22,544 nucleotides of DNA, taken from positions 1 through 22,544 of the forward strand of contig JAEUMX010000252.1 in NCBI GenBank assembly GCA_016791285.1, given 5' to 3'. The position numbers and the translations under genes are program-made. The DNA is from Burkholderiales bacterium (GTDB taxonomy: Bacteria; Pseudomonadota; Gammaproteobacteria; Burkholderiales; JAEUMW01). Numbering within the stretch: position 1 is the stretch's first letter; every line of letters begins with the position of its first letter. This document shows positions 6,783-16,796 of the stretch, piece by piece. The notes under the pieces were generated by a model. It had not been told where the DNA came from and searched no databases. It saw only the letters and a list, made by a program, of their open reading frames with translations.

Positions 6783-8660
6783 TCACGCCTCGGCGCGCAG
6801 ATTGAACTCCAGCTTCCACCTGCTGTTGGACTGCGTGTGCTGCATCCAGAGCTCAAGCGTGCCGACCTCGGTCACGCGCGGGTGCAGCGTTACCGGCACC
6901 ACCTGCCCCGCGGCACCTTCCAGCGGTGGCAGCGTGAGGGTCAGGCCGGACAGCTCGTCCAGGGATTTCGCCGCGCTCGGCACAACGGTGCCGACGCGAT
7001 CGCCGGCGCGGATCTCGGAGCCGAAGAAACGAAAGTCGACTGCTTCGCCGGTGACGAGCCCGAACTCGCGCCCCGGCAGTTCGAGCTCGGTGCCTTCGGT
7101 GGTTCCCTGCGGCACGATGCAGATGGCTTTCACCGGCGGCACGTAACCCGGCACCGCCGGCATGGGGCTTTCGAGCCCGAGGTAGTAGGAGCGCGAGGTG
7201 CCCGCCTGGATCTTGATGCCCCTGCCCGATGCGCGCACCGCGCCGTAGTAGGCGGCACCGCGCGAGACGGCGATGTCGAGTCCGGCGCTCGTCAGCGTCT
7301 TCACCTGGACGTCAACGCCCAGCCATGACGATAGCAACTCCACGACGCGCCGGCGAAACGGTTCGGCTTCGAACACGCCGCCGTTGAAGAGCAGGGCGGT
7401 CGGTCGCAGCAGTGTGGCGGTGTCCAGCTCCGCGGACGTGCCGAGCAGGGCGGCAAGCTCCGCATCGGAGCGGACATTCTCCAGCGCGCGCTTCAGGAAA
7501 CGCACGAGGTGCTTGCTGACAGCCGGCTCGGTCGCGTAGTCGAGGCCATACTCCTGCAGACCCACGGACTTGCGCTGCGCGGGAAGATCGTCGACCGTCG
7601 TGAGCGGAAAGTAACCGTCGACCAGGATCGACACGACCTCATCGCGCGTGAGCGTCGTGGCGAGCGTCTTGGCGAACAGGCTGGATCCGCGCGAGGGCAC
7701 GGCGATCGGCACCTCGGCGAGCGCCTCGTTGCTCAGGAGCTTTTCCTTTGCAACCCGGGTGGCATGGACGAGGGCGAGGAACTGCCACGCGTCGAGCTCG
7801 TGACCGGCTTCCTCCAGCTTGCCCCGCAGCAGGTAGGCGAGCGCGAGATCCATGTTGTCGCCGCCGAGCAGGATGTGCTCGCCGACGGCGATGCGGTGCA
7901 GCTCGAGATTCTTCGAGAGGCCGTCGGGCGAGGCGGCAACCGCGATCAGACTGAGATCGGTCGTGCCGCCGCCGATGTCCAGCACGAGCACGAGATCGCC
8001 GGCCGCGACCTGATCGGTCCAGTGGCCGGCGGTCGGCTCCGCCTCGGAGTGTGCGATCCACGCGTAGAACGCCGCCTGCGGTTCCTCGAGCAGGGTGACC
8101 TCGCCGAGCCCGGCCGCCACCGCCGCTTCGTGCGTGAGCGAGCGCGCCACTTCGTCGAACGATGCCGGCACCGTCAGCACGACGTGGCAGTCGTCGAGCG
8201 TGGCGTGCATGCCCTCGCGCGCGAACCAGTGCAAAGCGGCGTCGCGCATGTGCGCGAGATAGCGCCGCGAGGCTTCGAGCGGGGAGACCCTCGCCTCGGC
8301 GAGATCGGACTGCCACGGCAGGATCGGCGCGCGCCGGTCGACGTGCGGATTGCAGAGCCACGACTTGGCGGAGGTGACGAGCCGGTCCGGGACCAGCGCC
8401 GCGCGCTCGCGGGCGAAGGTGCCGACGACCGAACCCGCCGATGCCGCATCGTCCCACGGCAGAGCGAAACTGCCTTCGGCATACTCGCCGCTCGCCGGAA
8501 TATAGAGCGCCGAGGGCAGCAGCGGCTTCTCGCCGATCACGCCCGGCCCGAGGACTTGCGTGATGTCGATGCCCCGAGCGCGCCCGGTCTCCACTTCGCA
8601 CAGCGACAGGCAGGAGTTGGACGTGCCGAGGTCGATCCCCAGAATGAATTGTTTCGTCAT
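6783..8660 (-). CDS. Hsp70-family molecular chaperone
   Basis: A 625-residue Hsp70 with the full ATPase motif set: ILGIDLGTSNS (6-16), EEPQAAFYAW (192-201), LDIGGGTTD (227-235) and the adenosine-site LLFNGGVF (423-430). The C-terminal third is a divergent beta-type substrate-binding region (PQGTTEGTELELPG, then FNLRAEA at the end) without the DnaK lid. It resembles the downstream 937-residue Hsp70 along the ATPase domain but lacks that protein's extension, so they are probably ancient paralogues that work together. It is preceded by the DUF2760 gene (82-bp gap) and followed by the second Hsp70 (37-bp gap). No J-domain or GrpE gene is visible nearby. Confidence 0.92.
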   Translation of the reverse strand: MTKQFILGIDLGTSNSCLSLCEVETGRARGIDITQVLGPGVIGEKPLLPSALYIPASGEYAEGSFALPWDDAASAGSVVGTFARERAALVPDRLVTSAKSWLCNPHVDRRAPILPWQSDLAEARVSPLEASRRYLAHMRDAALHWFAREGMHATLDDCHVVLTVPASFDEVARSLTHEAAVAAGLGEVTLLEEPQAAFYAWIAHSEAEPTAGHWTDQVAAGDLVLVLDIGGGTTDLSLIAVAASPDGLSKNLELHRIAVGEHILLGGDNMDLALAYLLRGKLEEAGHELDAWQFLALVHATRVAKEKLLSNEALAEVPIAVPSRGSSLFAKTLATTLTRDEVVSILVDGYFPLTTVDDLPAQRKSVGLQEYGLDYATEPAVSKHLVRFLKRALENVRSDAELAALLGTSAELDTATLLRPTALLFNGGVFEAEPFRRRVVELLSSWLGVDVQVKTLTSAGLDIAVSRGAAYYGAVRASGRGIKIQAGTSRSYYLGLESPMPAVPGYVPPVKAICIVPQGTTEGTELELPGREFGLVTGEAVDFRFFGSEIRAGDRVGTVVPSAAKSLDELSGLTLTLPPLEGAAGQVVPVTLHPRVTEVGTLELWMQHTQSNSRWKLEFNLRAEA

Positions 8661-8741
8661 GAATGGGTCCCGCGATTTCGATGGGGTAACGGGAGCGTGC
8701 GGCGGCGACGGCAGCCGGTCACGCCCGATCGTGCCGACGGT

Positions 8742-9368
8742 CTATCGCACTTCGACGTCCATCGGGGTGATGACGTTCGGCCCGGTCGGATCCACCGGGC
8801 GCGTGAAGCGCGGCAGCGCGAGCTTCGTCGTCTGCCAGCCGCGGTGCACGACCACGCCCTGGTACGGCGGCTCCTGTGGCACCTTGCCGAGCAGGCGATA
8901 GCGATTCGGGTCGGACGACTTGTCCAGCGTGATGCGATCACCCTCCTTGCCCTCGTGCGTCGGGGAGAGTGCGAGACATTCCTTGATCACGGCGGAGCAG
9001 CCCTGGTGCACGACGCGCGACGCCGCGGCGACCTGCGCGTCGTTGAAAGCCGTGATGTCTTCCGTCACGTAGTCCAGGAACCGCCCTTTCTCCTGCAACA
9101 GCGAGAGCAGGATCAGCGCCTCGCCGGTCTGCGTCGGCTCGGGCTTCGCCGGCTTGGGCGGTGCCACCGGAGGTGGAGGTTGCACGGCAGGGGTCGAAGG
9201 TTCCTGTCGGCTGCGCGAGGCCACGACACTCTGCCATGCGATGAACAAGGTGAGGAGGATCACGCCCGCGTTCAGATAGGAGCCCGAGCTCGCTGGCAGC
9301 GTGTCGGCAGGAAGAAAGTTGAGGGCACTCAGCAGGCAGGCGGCGAGTGCTGCAATCAGAACTGTCAT
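8742..9368 (-). CDS. DUF2760 domain membrane protein
   Basis: A 208-residue protein with two hydrophobic segments at the N-terminus (about 2-19 and 32-50), a proline-rich linker (about 59-76: PAVQPPPPVAPPKPAKP) and a soluble DUF2760 domain containing EALILLSLLQEKGRFLDYV and ending in a segment with GPNVITPMDVEV. It is the first gene of the leftward set DUF2760 - Hsp70 - Hsp70, a combination known as a conserved neighbourhood in proteobacteria. The likely role is a membrane-anchored partner of the two Hsp70s, but the biochemical function is unknown. The ribosome site before the ATG is weak. Confidence 0.85.
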   Translation of the reverse strand: MTVLIAALAACLLSALNFLPADTLPASSGSYLNAGVILLTLFIAWQSVVASRSRQEPSTPAVQPPPPVAPPKPAKPEPTQTGEALILLSLLQEKGRFLDYVTEDITAFNDAQVAAASRVVHQGCSAVIKECLALSPTHEGKEGDRITLDKSSDPNRYRLLGKVPQEPPYQGVVVHRGWQTTKLALPRFTRPVDPTGPNVITPMDVEVR

Positions 9369-9582
9369 GATTCGTTTCGCTTGGTCTGGATGTCAGTATG
9401 ATGTGTAGCTGTGCGGCGCGGCGATGCACGAAGCGGGATCTGCGAGTCCTGCTTTGGGGAGCGGCTCACCGTCGAGAGGCGTGATGTTACCATCGATGCA
9501 TTGCAAGGTTGGCCATGGCTTCGCACCTGCGCGCCGCCCGGCGTTGCACGGCGGCGCGATCGGTATGTAGAGACGGACGAAC

Positions 9583-11283
9583 ATGTGTGACGCGAGCCCG
9601 TGGGTGCATTGCTACGGCACCGTGCCTGCCCATCTCGACTACCCCGAGATCACGCTCTACGAGGCGGTTGCGCGGACCGCGCAACGCGTGCCGCATGCGA
9701 TCGCGTGGGACTTCTTCGACACGACCTCGACCTTTCGCCAGCTCCTGGCTGACATCGATCACTTCGCCGACGCGCTCGCAGCAATGGGGCTGGCGCGGGG
9801 TGAGCGCATGTTGATCTCTATGCCCACTTCACCGCAGGGCGTGATTGCGTTTTATGCAGCGAACAGGCTCGGCGCCGTGGCGGCGCTCATACATCCGCTT
9901 TCGACGATGCCGGAGATCGAGGGCTATCTCAATGCAAGTCAGGCTCGGATGGCGCTCACGCTCGACGCCTTTTACGAAAGCTTCGCTTCGGTGCGTCCGC
10001 GCGCGCCGCTTACGACCCTGATTCTCGCGTGCATCCCGGACTACCTGACACCGCTCAAGAAGCTCGGCTTCTGGCTCACCAGGGGTCGCAAGATCCCGCC
10101 GGTGCGCGCGGACTCGCGCGTGCGCTGGTGGGCCGATCTGATGGCCACGACACACCCGCCGGCGCCGCGCACGAGCGCATCGACCCACGACCCGGCGGCG
10201 ATCCTATTTTCCGGCGGGACCACCGGCGCGCCGAAAGGCATCGTGCTCTCCAGCCGCAACTTCATCGCCGAGGGCATGCAGGTCGCTGCGTGGTGCGGTG
10301 TGGGCGAGCGGGATTCGATCCTGGCGCTCATTCCGATCTTCCACGGCTTCGGGCTTGGCGTGTGCGTGAATGCGTTGTTCATGGCTGGTGGCAAGTCGAT
10401 CCTCGTGCCTCGCTTCGACGCGAGGTTGGTCGCGAACCTGCTGCGCCGCAAGCGCCCGACGCTGCTCGTGGGCGTGCCCACGCTCTACGACTCGCTGACC
10501 CGAGAGTCACTCGCGAGGGTCGATCTGTCGCGCCTGCGCGCGGCGTTCTCGGGCGCGGATACGCTGCCTCGACCCGTCAAGGAGCGCTTCGAACGGCGTG
10601 TCGCCGAGCAGGGTGGACACGTCAGGCTGCTGGAAGGCTACGGGCTTACCGAGGCGGTGACCGCAATCATGGGGATGCCGCTCACGCAGTATCGCGAGGG
10701 CTCGATCGGCGTGCCGTTCCCCGACATGATCGCCAAGGTGTGCAAGGTCGGCACCAGCGAGCAGGCACCGGTCGGCGAAGAAGGAGAAATCTGCGTGTCG
10801 GGGCCCGCGGTGATGCAGGGCTACCTCGACGATGCGCGCGCGACGGCCGAGGCACTCCGCACGCATGCCGACGGGCGCGTCTGGCTGCACACGGGCGATC
10901 TCGGCAGGATGGACGCCGACGGGTTCTTCTATTTCACCATACGCCTCAAGCGGATGATCAAATCGTCGGGCTTCAACGTGTACCCGGTCGAGGTAGAGCG
11001 TACGCTCTACCTGCACCCGCTCGTTGCCGAGGCCTGTGTCGTCGGCGTGCCCGATCCTGAGCAGGTCGAACGCGTCAAGGCGTACGTGGTGCTCAGCGAT
11101 CCCGCGCAAGCGGGTCCCGAGACCGAGGCACGGCTGATCGAGCACTGTCGCGAGCGCCTGATCAAGTGGTCATGCCCGCGCGACATTGAGTTTCGTGCCG
11201 AGTTGCCGAAGACGCGGCTTGGCAAAGTCGATTACAGGGCGCTCATCGACGAGCACGTGGCAAGACACGGGGGCACCGACTGA
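9583..11283 (+). CDS. Acyl-CoA synthetase (AMP-forming, class I adenylate-forming enzyme)
   Basis: A 566-residue enzyme that activates a carboxylic acid with ATP and joins it to CoA. Motifs in order: ATP-binding [11 protein letters not shown] (209-219), [10 protein letters not shown] (250-259), EGYGLTEA (351-358), HTGD (436-439), hinge [15 protein letters not shown] (454-468) and the C-terminal [11 protein letters not shown] with predicted catalytic Lys548. This is the normal layout and length for long- or medium-chain fatty-acyl-CoA ligases; the substrate cannot be read from sequence. The stop lies 2 bp before the ATG of the lyase gene, so the two are translationally close and probably act on the same acyl chain. 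The 214-bp region upstream separates it from the divergent DUF2760 gene and shows no convincing promoter. Confidence 0.9.
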   Translation: MCDASPWVHCYGTVPAHLDYPEITLYEAVARTAQRVPHAIAWDFFDTTSTFRQLLADIDHFADALAAMGLARGERMLISMPTSPQGVIAFYAANRLGAVAALIHPLSTMPEIEGYLNASQARMALTLDAFYESFASVRPRAPLTTLILACIPDYLTPLKKLGFWLTRGRKIPPVRADSRVRWWADLMATTHPPAPRTSASTHDPAAILFSGGTTGAPKGIVLSSRNFIAEGMQVAAWCGVGERDSILALIPIFHGFGLGVCVNALFMAGGKSILVPRFDARLVANLLRRKRPTLLVGVPTLYDSLTRESLARVDLSRLRAAFSGADTLPRPVKERFERRVAEQGGHVRLLEGYGLTEAVTAIMGMPLTQYREGSIGVPFPDMIAKVCKVGTSEQAPVGEEGEICVSGPAVMQGYLDDARATAEALRTHADGRVWLHTGDLGRMDADGFFYFTIRLKRMIKSSGFNVYPVEVERTLYLHPLVAEACVVGVPDPEQVERVKAYVVLSDPAQAGPETEARLIEHCRERLIKWSCPRDIEFRAELPKTRLGKVDYRALIDEHVARHGGTD

Positions 11284-11285
11284 AG

Positions 11286-13031
11286 ATGGTGGAGAGCATG
11301 CCGCACGGCGGCGACCGTATCGCGTCCGCCCTCAAGGCGCAGGGCGTGGAAGTGCTCTTCACCCTGTGCGGTGGGCACATCTCGCCCATCCTCACGGGCG
11401 CCAAGGCATGTGGCATGCGCGTGATCGACACGCGAAGCGAGGCGACCGCGGTCTTCGCCGCGGACGCTGCCGCGCGGCTTGGGGGAATACCCGGGGTCGC
11501 GGCGGTCACAGCCGGACCCGGTGTGACCAACGCGGTCACCGCGCTCAAGAACGCGCACCTCGCACAGTCGCCACTGGTGCTTCTGTGCGGTGCGGCGCCG
11601 ACGGTGTTGCAGGGTCGCGGCGCGCTGCAGGACATCGATCAGCGCGGCGTCGTCGCACCCCAGGTCAAGCGCTTCACGAGGGTCAAGCGCGCTGCCGATC
11701 TCGTGCCTGCGATCGAAGATGCCTTCGCACTCGCGCGTTCCGATGTGCCCGGACCGGTGTGCGTCGAGTGTCCGGTGGATCTGCTCTACAGTGAGGCGAG
11801 CGTGCGCGAGTGGTACGCGCAGGCCGCCGGGAAGGGGACGGCGCTGCCCGATCGACTGGTGCGCTGGCACCTCGAACATCATGTGGATGACATGTTCGCG
11901 GCGCCGGGCGCTGCGCGTCGGCCGCACCCGACTGACCTTTCGCTGACCGCCCCGTCGGCGTCGAGCCTTGCGCGTGCTGCCGCGGCGCTCGCAGGCGCCG
12001 AGCGTCCGCTGCTCGTGGTCGGCAGCCCGGCGCTGGCGCAACCCTCGTCCGCCTCGCGCCTCGCAGCCGCCGTGACTGCCCTCGGCCTGCCGACCTACCT
12101 GTCGGGAATGGCGCGCGGCCTCCTCGGGCGGAGCCATCCCTTGCACATGCGCCACCACAGGCGGGAGGCGCTGCGCGAGGCGGACTGCGTGGTGCTCGCA
12201 GGCGTGCCCTGCGACTTCCGGCTCGACTACGGCCGGCACATCCGCCGCACGAGCACACTCGTCGCGGCAGCTCGCAGCCGCGACGAAGCGCGCATGAACC
12301 GTCGCCCCGACGTGACCGTGGTCGGCGAGGTCGGGCTCTTCATCGAGCAGCTCGCCGCGAGTCACCACGAGGCGCGGGCGAGCAGGCAAAGGTGGGTCGA
12401 GCAGCTACGTGCGCGCGACTGCGGTCGCGAGCGTGAGATCGATGACTGCGCGGCGCGGTCGGGTGAGTTCGTCAACCCCGTCGCGCTCCTGCGCGCGGTG
12501 GACCGCTGCGCGTCGGACGATGCGGTGATGATTGCCGATGGCGGCGATTTCGCCGCGACCGCATCGTATGTCGTGCGCCCCCGGGGTCCCCTGTCATGGC
12601 TCGATCCTGGGGTGTTCGGAACACTCGGCGTGGGCGCGGGTTTCGCGCTCGGCGCTGCGGTCTGCCGTCCCGGCGCCGAGGTCTGGGTGCTTTTCGGCGA
12701 CGGCGCCTTCGGCTACGGGCTGCCCGAGCTCGATACGTTCGCTCGCCACGGCATTCCCGTGATCGCCATCGTGGGCAACGATGCCTCGTGGGCGCAGATC
12801 GCGCGCGAGCAGGTGAAGCTCCTGCAGGATGACGCTGGCACGGTACTGCGGCGGACGGATTATCATGTGGTCGCGGCAGGCTTTGGCGCGGAGGGAATTC
12901 TGGTGAAGCGCGATGGCGATATTGACGACGTCCTTCACCGTGCGCGCGCGGCAGCGGCGTCCGGGAGGCCGGTGGTCGTGAACGCGTGGCTGGACAAGAC
13001 CGAATTCCGCGAGGGATCGATCTCGATGTAG
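11286..13031 (+). CDS. Thiamine-diphosphate enzyme, 2-hydroxyacyl-CoA lyase (HACL2/ILVBL) type
   Basis: A 581-residue member of the acetolactate synthase/oxalyl-CoA decarboxylase superfamily. The N-terminal PYR domain has [11 protein letters not shown] (26-36) and the [14 protein letters not shown] segment with predicted cofactor-activating Glu52. The [17 protein letters not shown] stretch (75-91) is notably close to animal HACL2/ILVBL. The C-terminal PP domain has the GDGAFGYG...GND diphosphate motif (471-499). The predicted reaction is cleavage of a 2-hydroxyacyl-CoA into formyl-CoA and an aldehyde one carbon shorter; an acetolactate synthase role is less likely next to an acyl-CoA ligase with no small ilvN-type subunit nearby. 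An in-frame ATG at 11298, preceded by GGTGGAGAG, is an equally plausible start. The gene converges with the glycosyltransferase gene, leaving 13 bp; a short dyad (13029-13033 with 13043-13047) spans the junction. Confidence 0.85.
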   Translation: MVESMPHGGDRIASALKAQGVEVLFTLCGGHISPILTGAKACGMRVIDTRSEATAVFAADAAARLGGIPGVAAVTAGPGVTNAVTALKNAHLAQSPLVLLCGAAPTVLQGRGALQDIDQRGVVAPQVKRFTRVKRAADLVPAIEDAFALARSDVPGPVCVECPVDLLYSEASVREWYAQAAGKGTALPDRLVRWHLEHHVDDMFAAPGAARRPHPTDLSLTAPSASSLARAAAALAGAERPLLVVGSPALAQPSSASRLAAAVTALGLPTYLSGMARGLLGRSHPLHMRHHRREALREADCVVLAGVPCDFRLDYGRHIRRTSTLVAAARSRDEARMNRRPDVTVVGEVGLFIEQLAASHHEARASRQRWVEQLRARDCGREREIDDCAARSGEFVNPVALLRAVDRCASDDAVMIADGGDFAATASYVVRPRGPLSWLDPGVFGTLGVGAGFALGAAVCRPGAEVWVLFGDGAFGYGLPELDTFARHGIPVIAIVGNDASWAQIAREQVKLLQDDAGTVLRRTDYHVVAAGFGAEGILVKRDGDIDDVLHRARAAAASGRPVVVNAWLDKTEFREGSISM

Positions 13032-13044
13032 CGACGCGGCGGCG

Positions 13045-14313
13045 CTACAGCATCGCCTCGATCCGATCGCACGCCGCGCCGACCCCATCCTCGCCCGCGA
13101 TGCGTTGCGCGACTCTTTGCGCAGCCTGCGCGAAACGCGGGTCTTCGAGCAGTTCGCGCAAGGCCGCGACGCCCCGATCCACCGAGAACTTCGCGCGCGG
13201 GATACGAAGCGCCACGCCGAGACGCACCGCCCGCTCTGCGTTGTCGGGCTGGTCGTGGCTGAACGGGATCACGAGCATCGGCCGGCCCGCGCGCAGGGCT
13301 TGCGCGAGGGTGCCGATGCCGCCCTGGTGCACCACCGCCGCAGCGCGCGGAAAGACCGCCGAGTGCGGAGCGTAATCGATCGCGAAAAAGTCGCGAGGCA
13401 GGGTGTCGAGGCCCTGGTCCCCGGCTAGCCTCCCGGTCAAGAGCACCGCGCGCCGTCCGAGTTGCCGGGCGATCTCCAGTGCCTGTCGATAGAAGTCGCG
13501 CGCGTCGAACACCGCGGACGAACCGAGCGTGAACACGATCGGCGCATCGCCCGCAGCGAGAAAATCATCGAGCGCACGCGCCGGGTGCGAGTTGACTTCA
13601 TCCGCATCGTGAAACGGAAAGCCGGTGACGTGTGTGCGCGGCGGCCAGTCCGGCTGCGGTTTCGCGAGCACGGAGGAGAACATGGCGAGCGTGCCGTGCG
13701 GTGAGAACTGACCCTCGAACAGCGGGTCGCCGTCGGGCTCGGGCAGGCCGCGCTCGCGCGCGAGCGCGCGCACCGGCTCCGACCAACTGCGAACCGTGGA
13801 TCGCATCGCCCGGAACGCGACTCGGTAGAGCGCGGGACTCACGTGGTGCAGGTGCTTCAGCCACGGTGCCGGCGGCAGCGTCGGCGGATCGTAGGTGGAC
13901 AGGAACACCATCGGCGACAGGATCGTCGACAGCCAGGGCAAGCCGAGCTTGCGCGCGACCAGGGGCGCGGCGTAGGTGATGGCGTGCGACACGAGCACGT
14001 CCGCCCCGCGCGCGCCCCCCACCAGATCGTCGAAGGTGCGCGGCAGGTGCGGCATGATGAGCTGCCGCGTCATGTACTCGGCGCCGCGCCGGGGATCGTA
14101 GACGCGGCGCACCACCTCTGCCTGGTCGCCGAGGTCCGCGAGGTTGGGACGGGTTGCGTGAAAGCCGACCCCTGTCTGCTCCACCTTGTTCCGGTACAGC
14201 TCGGTCGTCGCGATGACGGCCTCGTGCCCGCGTGCGATGAGGCCCCGGGCGACCGCGATATACGGGTGGAGGTCTCCGTACGAACCGAACGTGGTGAGGA
14301 CGATGCGTTTCAT
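13045..14313 (-). CDS. UGT-like glycosyltransferase (GT1 family)
   Basis: A 422-residue GT-B fold enzyme of the MGT/UGT type. The N-terminus reads IVLTTFGSYGDLHPYIAVAR (4-23), the acceptor-side Rossmann start. The donor signature is in the C-terminal half: IDYAPHSAVFPRAAAVVHQG followed by GIGTLAQALRAGRP and PFSHDQPDNA (312-359). FTLGSS (261-266) is the family's second-domain opening. It probably transfers a sugar from a nucleotide-sugar to a lipid, sterol-like or polyketide acceptor. ATG at 14313 is preferred because it directly precedes the first beta strand. It lies 76 bp downstream of the DUF2780 gene on the same strand. Confidence 0.9.
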   Translation of the reverse strand: MKRIVLTTFGSYGDLHPYIAVARGLIARGHEAVIATTELYRNKVEQTGVGFHATRPNLADLGDQAEVVRRVYDPRRGAEYMTRQLIMPHLPRTFDDLVGGARGADVLVSHAITYAAPLVARKLGLPWLSTILSPMVFLSTYDPPTLPPAPWLKHLHHVSPALYRVAFRAMRSTVRSWSEPVRALARERGLPEPDGDPLFEGQFSPHGTLAMFSSVLAKPQPDWPPRTHVTGFPFHDADEVNSHPARALDDFLAAGDAPIVFTLGSSAVFDARDFYRQALEIARQLGRRAVLLTGRLAGDQGLDTLPRDFFAIDYAPHSAVFPRAAAVVHQGGIGTLAQALRAGRPMLVIPFSHDQPDNAERAVRLGVALRIPRAKFSVDRGVAALRELLEDPRFAQAAQRVAQRIAGEDGVGAACDRIEAML

Positions 14314-14389
14314 CGGCGCAAACCATCCCGCCGCCCGCACGACGGCGAGGCGCGGGGCGGACCGTGCGCGGCGGGTTCTGTGTTGCCGG

Positions 14390-14836
14390 CTACTTGCTGA
14401 TCACGGTGGTGAACAGGCTGCGCGCCGAGTCGCCGCCCTTCGCCGTGAAGTACTTGCTCATCTCGCCGAGGAAGCCGCGTGCCACGTTGGGCTCGACTCC
14501 CAGCGCCGCGAAGTTGTTGTTGAGGCCCGCGACGTCCTTCACCGGCGACTTGAGGAGCCCTGCCCCTTCGGCCGCCTTCAGGTACTTGTCGGCATTGGGC
14601 AGGTAGCCCGAGAACTTGGCGAAGTCCGCCGGCGAGAGACGATTGCTCGCGAGCGAGACCAGCGAGCCCAGGCTGCCGGTGGTCTGGGAGGGGCTCATGC
14701 CGAGGTTGCCGAGCGAGCCGACCAGGCTGTCCGACGCGAACGCGCTCTTGGCTGCGTCCATGGTCGAACCGGTGGAGGCGCAGCCGGAAACGGCCACGGC
14801 AATGACGAGCAGGAGGGGGGCGATGAGTCGGCGCAT
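14390..14836 (-). CDS. DUF2780 lipoprotein (VcgC/VcgE-like)
   Basis: A 148-residue exported lipoprotein. The lipoprotein signal peptide has MRRL, a hydrophobic core (LIAPLLLVIAVAV) and the lipobox VSGC, with Cys19 as the lipidation site. The mature part is a DUF2780-type domain with a G/S-rich start and repeated small helices (LSPADFAKFSGYLPNADKYL; AGLNNNFAALGVEPNVARGF). The ATG at 14836 is chosen because an AAAGGAGA ribosome site lies directly upstream; the longer frame adds 14 residues before the signal peptide. Function is unknown. It is probably periplasmic or outer-membrane anchored. Confidence 0.85.
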   Translation of the reverse strand: MRRLIAPLLLVIAVAVSGCASTGSTMDAAKSAFASDSLVGSLGNLGMSPSQTTGSLGSLVSLASNRLSPADFAKFSGYLPNADKYLKAAEGAGLLKSPVKDVAGLNNNFAALGVEPNVARGFLGEMSKYFTAKGGDSARSLFTTVISK

Positions 14837-14893
14837 GATGGTTTCTCCTTTGGGTGGGTTGAGCGCGACGGCCTGCACGGCGTCGGGCGCCGT

Positions 14894-14922
14894 AATCTAA
14901 CAGCAGCGTCATCAAACGCCAA
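14894..14922 (-). promoter_or_regulatory. Candidate promoter of the DUF2780 lipoprotein gene
   Basis: Minus-strand TTGGCG (14917-14922) and TAGATT (14894-14899) are spaced by 17 bp and placed about 58 bp before the ATG, which is a plausible sigma-70 arrangement. Each box matches four of six consensus bases. Confidence 0.35.
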
Positions 14923-15022
14923 GGCGACCCTGGCGATGCGTGCGGTTGGAAGCGGGGCTCGAGTAGGGGTGCGCAGGCGCGGTGCCGGAAAAATATCGCG
15001 GGACTTCGCCGCCGGTTGCCTG

Positions 15023-15191
15023 TATGATGCGCCGCAAGGTAAATCGTGTCGCGCAATCCGGTCCGCGTCACAGCCTTTTCGTGGTTGATCTCGAGCTCCC
15101 TCGAATTCCTCATCCAAGCAGTTTCATCTGCCTGAACCGGTTCTGAAGGGCAATCCCTTCCGCAGGCCGATCTCAGGAGAATCTCATTACT
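15023..15191 (+). promoter_or_regulatory. Putative promoter -10 box and long leader of rhlE
   Basis: TATGAT at 15023-15028 is a five-of-six -10 match without a clear -35 box. Starting there gives a leader of about 155 nt with no open frame of its own. It contains a perfect 6-bp hairpin (15145-15150 with 15155-15160, CAAT loop) ahead of the ribosome site AGGAGA (15175-15180). Long structured leaders occur on cold-regulated helicase genes, but nothing here proves that. The rest of the 355-bp gap (14837-15191) holds only the lipoprotein promoter region. Confidence 0.35.
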
Positions 15192-16736
15192 ATGTCTTTC
15201 GATAGTCTCGGCCTGTCGGCCGAGCTGCTCCGCGCTGTCGCGGACCAAGGTTATACCGAACCCACGCCCATCCAGTCGAAGTGCATACCCGTGGTGCTGG
15301 AAGGCCGTGACATCCTCGCCGGCGCCCAGACCGGCACCGGCAAGACCGCCGGTTTCACGCTGCCCCTGTTGCAGCGCCTGGCCCAGCATTCCAACGTCAG
15401 TGTCTCGCCCGCGCGGCACCCGGTGCGCGCCCTCATCCTGACCCCCACGCGTGAGCTTGCCGCGCAGGTGGAGCAGAGTGTGCGCACCTACGGCAGACAT
15501 CTGCGTCTGCGTTCCGCGATGGTTTGCGGTGGCGTGGGCATGGGCAACCAGGTGCGCGCGCTGCGCCAAGGCGTGGACATTCTGGTCGCCACTCCCGGGC
15601 GCCTGCTTGACCATGTCCAGCAGCGCTCCGTGAATCTTGCTCAGATCGAGGTGCTGGTGCTGGACGAGGCGGATCGCATGCTCGACATGGGCTTCATCCA
15701 CGACATCCGGCGTATCCTCGCGCTGCTGCCGGCAAAGCGGCAGAATCTCTTTTTCTCCGCGACGTTCTCGGCGGAGATCCGCCAGCTCGCGGACTCGTTC
15801 CTCGTCGATCCAGTCATGGTCGAAAGTGAGAAGCAGAATTCCGCCGCCGATCTCGTCACCCAGGTCGTGCACCCGGTCGATGCGGATCGCAAGCGAGAGC
15901 TGCTGGTGCACCTCATCAAGGGCGGCGATTGGCAGCAGGTGCTGGTCTTCACCAAGACCAAGCACGGGGCGGATCGGCTTGCCGTTCAGCTCGGCCGCAG
16001 CGGCGTCGCGGCGGATTCGATCCACGGCAACCGCAGTCAGCCCCAGCGCACGCGTACCCTGGACGAGTTCAAGCGCGGCAAGCTGCGCGTGCTGGTCGCG
16101 ACTGATATCGCAGCGCGCGGCCTGGACATCGAGGAACTCCCGCACGTGGTCAACTACGAGCTACCGCACGTGCCGGAGGATTATGTGCATCGCATCGGCC
16201 GCACCGGGCGCGCCGGCAGCACTGGCGATGCCGTGGCGCTGGTGTCGCACGAAGAGCGGAGTCTGCTCGCCGCCATCGAGCGGGTGCTGAAGCGCCCTGT
16301 CGAGCGGAAGATGGTGGAAGGATTCGAGCCCACGGTCTGGAACGAGCTGGGGCCGCGCAGCGCGCCGCGTAGTACACGTTCCAGCAGCAGTAGCGCACGG
16401 TCCAACAACGGTGGTGGGCGGCGCCCCGGCACTGGTGGTGGGCGTCCCGGCACCAGTGGTGCACGTCCCGGCAGCCGCGGCGAGTGGCGCGGCGAATCCC
16501 GTGCGCGCGGGTTCGGCGATCGCGGACCATCGCCGCGTGGCGGCAACCCGTCACGTCACGGTCCGGTCGCGGACGACATCGGCAACCGCGTGCAGAGCCA
16601 CCGGCCCGCCGAGGAGCCGAACGGCAACGTCGCGCCGCGCGAAGAGATCCGCCGTGCTCCGCAGGCGCGTGGTCGTGGTGAGCGCACCCGTCCGGTTCCC
16701 GCGCTGTTCAATCGCACGCCCTATGGTGCGGGTTGA
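15192..16736 (+). CDS. rhlE: DEAD-box RNA helicase, RhlE type
   Basis: A 514-residue ATP-dependent RNA helicase. It shows the Q motif PTPIQ (24-28), Walker A AQTGTGKT (45-52), PTRELA (85-90), TPGRLLD (134-140), DEAD (158-161), SAT (189-191), the [12 protein letters not shown] motif (302-313) and HRIGRTGR (333-340). After residue ~388 there is a low-complexity tail rich in Arg, Gly and Ser (about 388-500), typical of RhlE proteins and likely to bind RNA. The core sequence ([26 protein letters not shown]) is RhlE-like rather than SrmB- or CsdA-like. The protein acts in ribosome assembly and RNA turnover. The RRM gene follows after 60 bp with no terminator between, so the two form one transcription unit. 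Confidence 0.95.
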   Translation: MSFDSLGLSAELLRAVADQGYTEPTPIQSKCIPVVLEGRDILAGAQTGTGKTAGFTLPLLQRLAQHSNVSVSPARHPVRALILTPTRELAAQVEQSVRTYGRHLRLRSAMVCGGVGMGNQVRALRQGVDILVATPGRLLDHVQQRSVNLAQIEVLVLDEADRMLDMGFIHDIRRILALLPAKRQNLFFSATFSAEIRQLADSFLVDPVMVESEKQNSAADLVTQVVHPVDADRKRELLVHLIKGGDWQQVLVFTKTKHGADRLAVQLGRSGVAADSIHGNRSQPQRTRTLDEFKRGKLRVLVATDIAARGLDIEELPHVVNYELPHVPEDYVHRIGRTGRAGSTGDAVALVSHEERSLLAAIERVLKRPVERKMVEGFEPTVWNELGPRSAPRSTRSSSSSARSNNGGGRRPGTGGGRPGTSGARPGSRGEWRGESRARGFGDRGPSPRGGNPSRHGPVADDIGNRVQSHRPAEEPNGNVAPREEIRRAPQARGRGERTRPVPALFNRTPYGAG

Positions 16737-16796
16737 CGCGGTCTTGCTCGGATCGCGAGACGCCCTCATATTCGGTAAATCGAACAGGAGACTGAT

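Noticed and set aside
9369..9582. Promoter pair in the divergent DUF2760/acyl-CoA ligase gap
   Set aside because: Several TTG-containing boxes occur, but none has a correctly spaced -10 partner on either strand, so no promoter is reported.
14310..16145. 611-residue open frame on the minus strand
   Set aside because: It lies antisense to rhlE and crosses the lipoprotein gene. RhlE carries every helicase motif and a ribosome site, while this frame shows no recognisable domain. It is a shadow of GC-rich codon usage.
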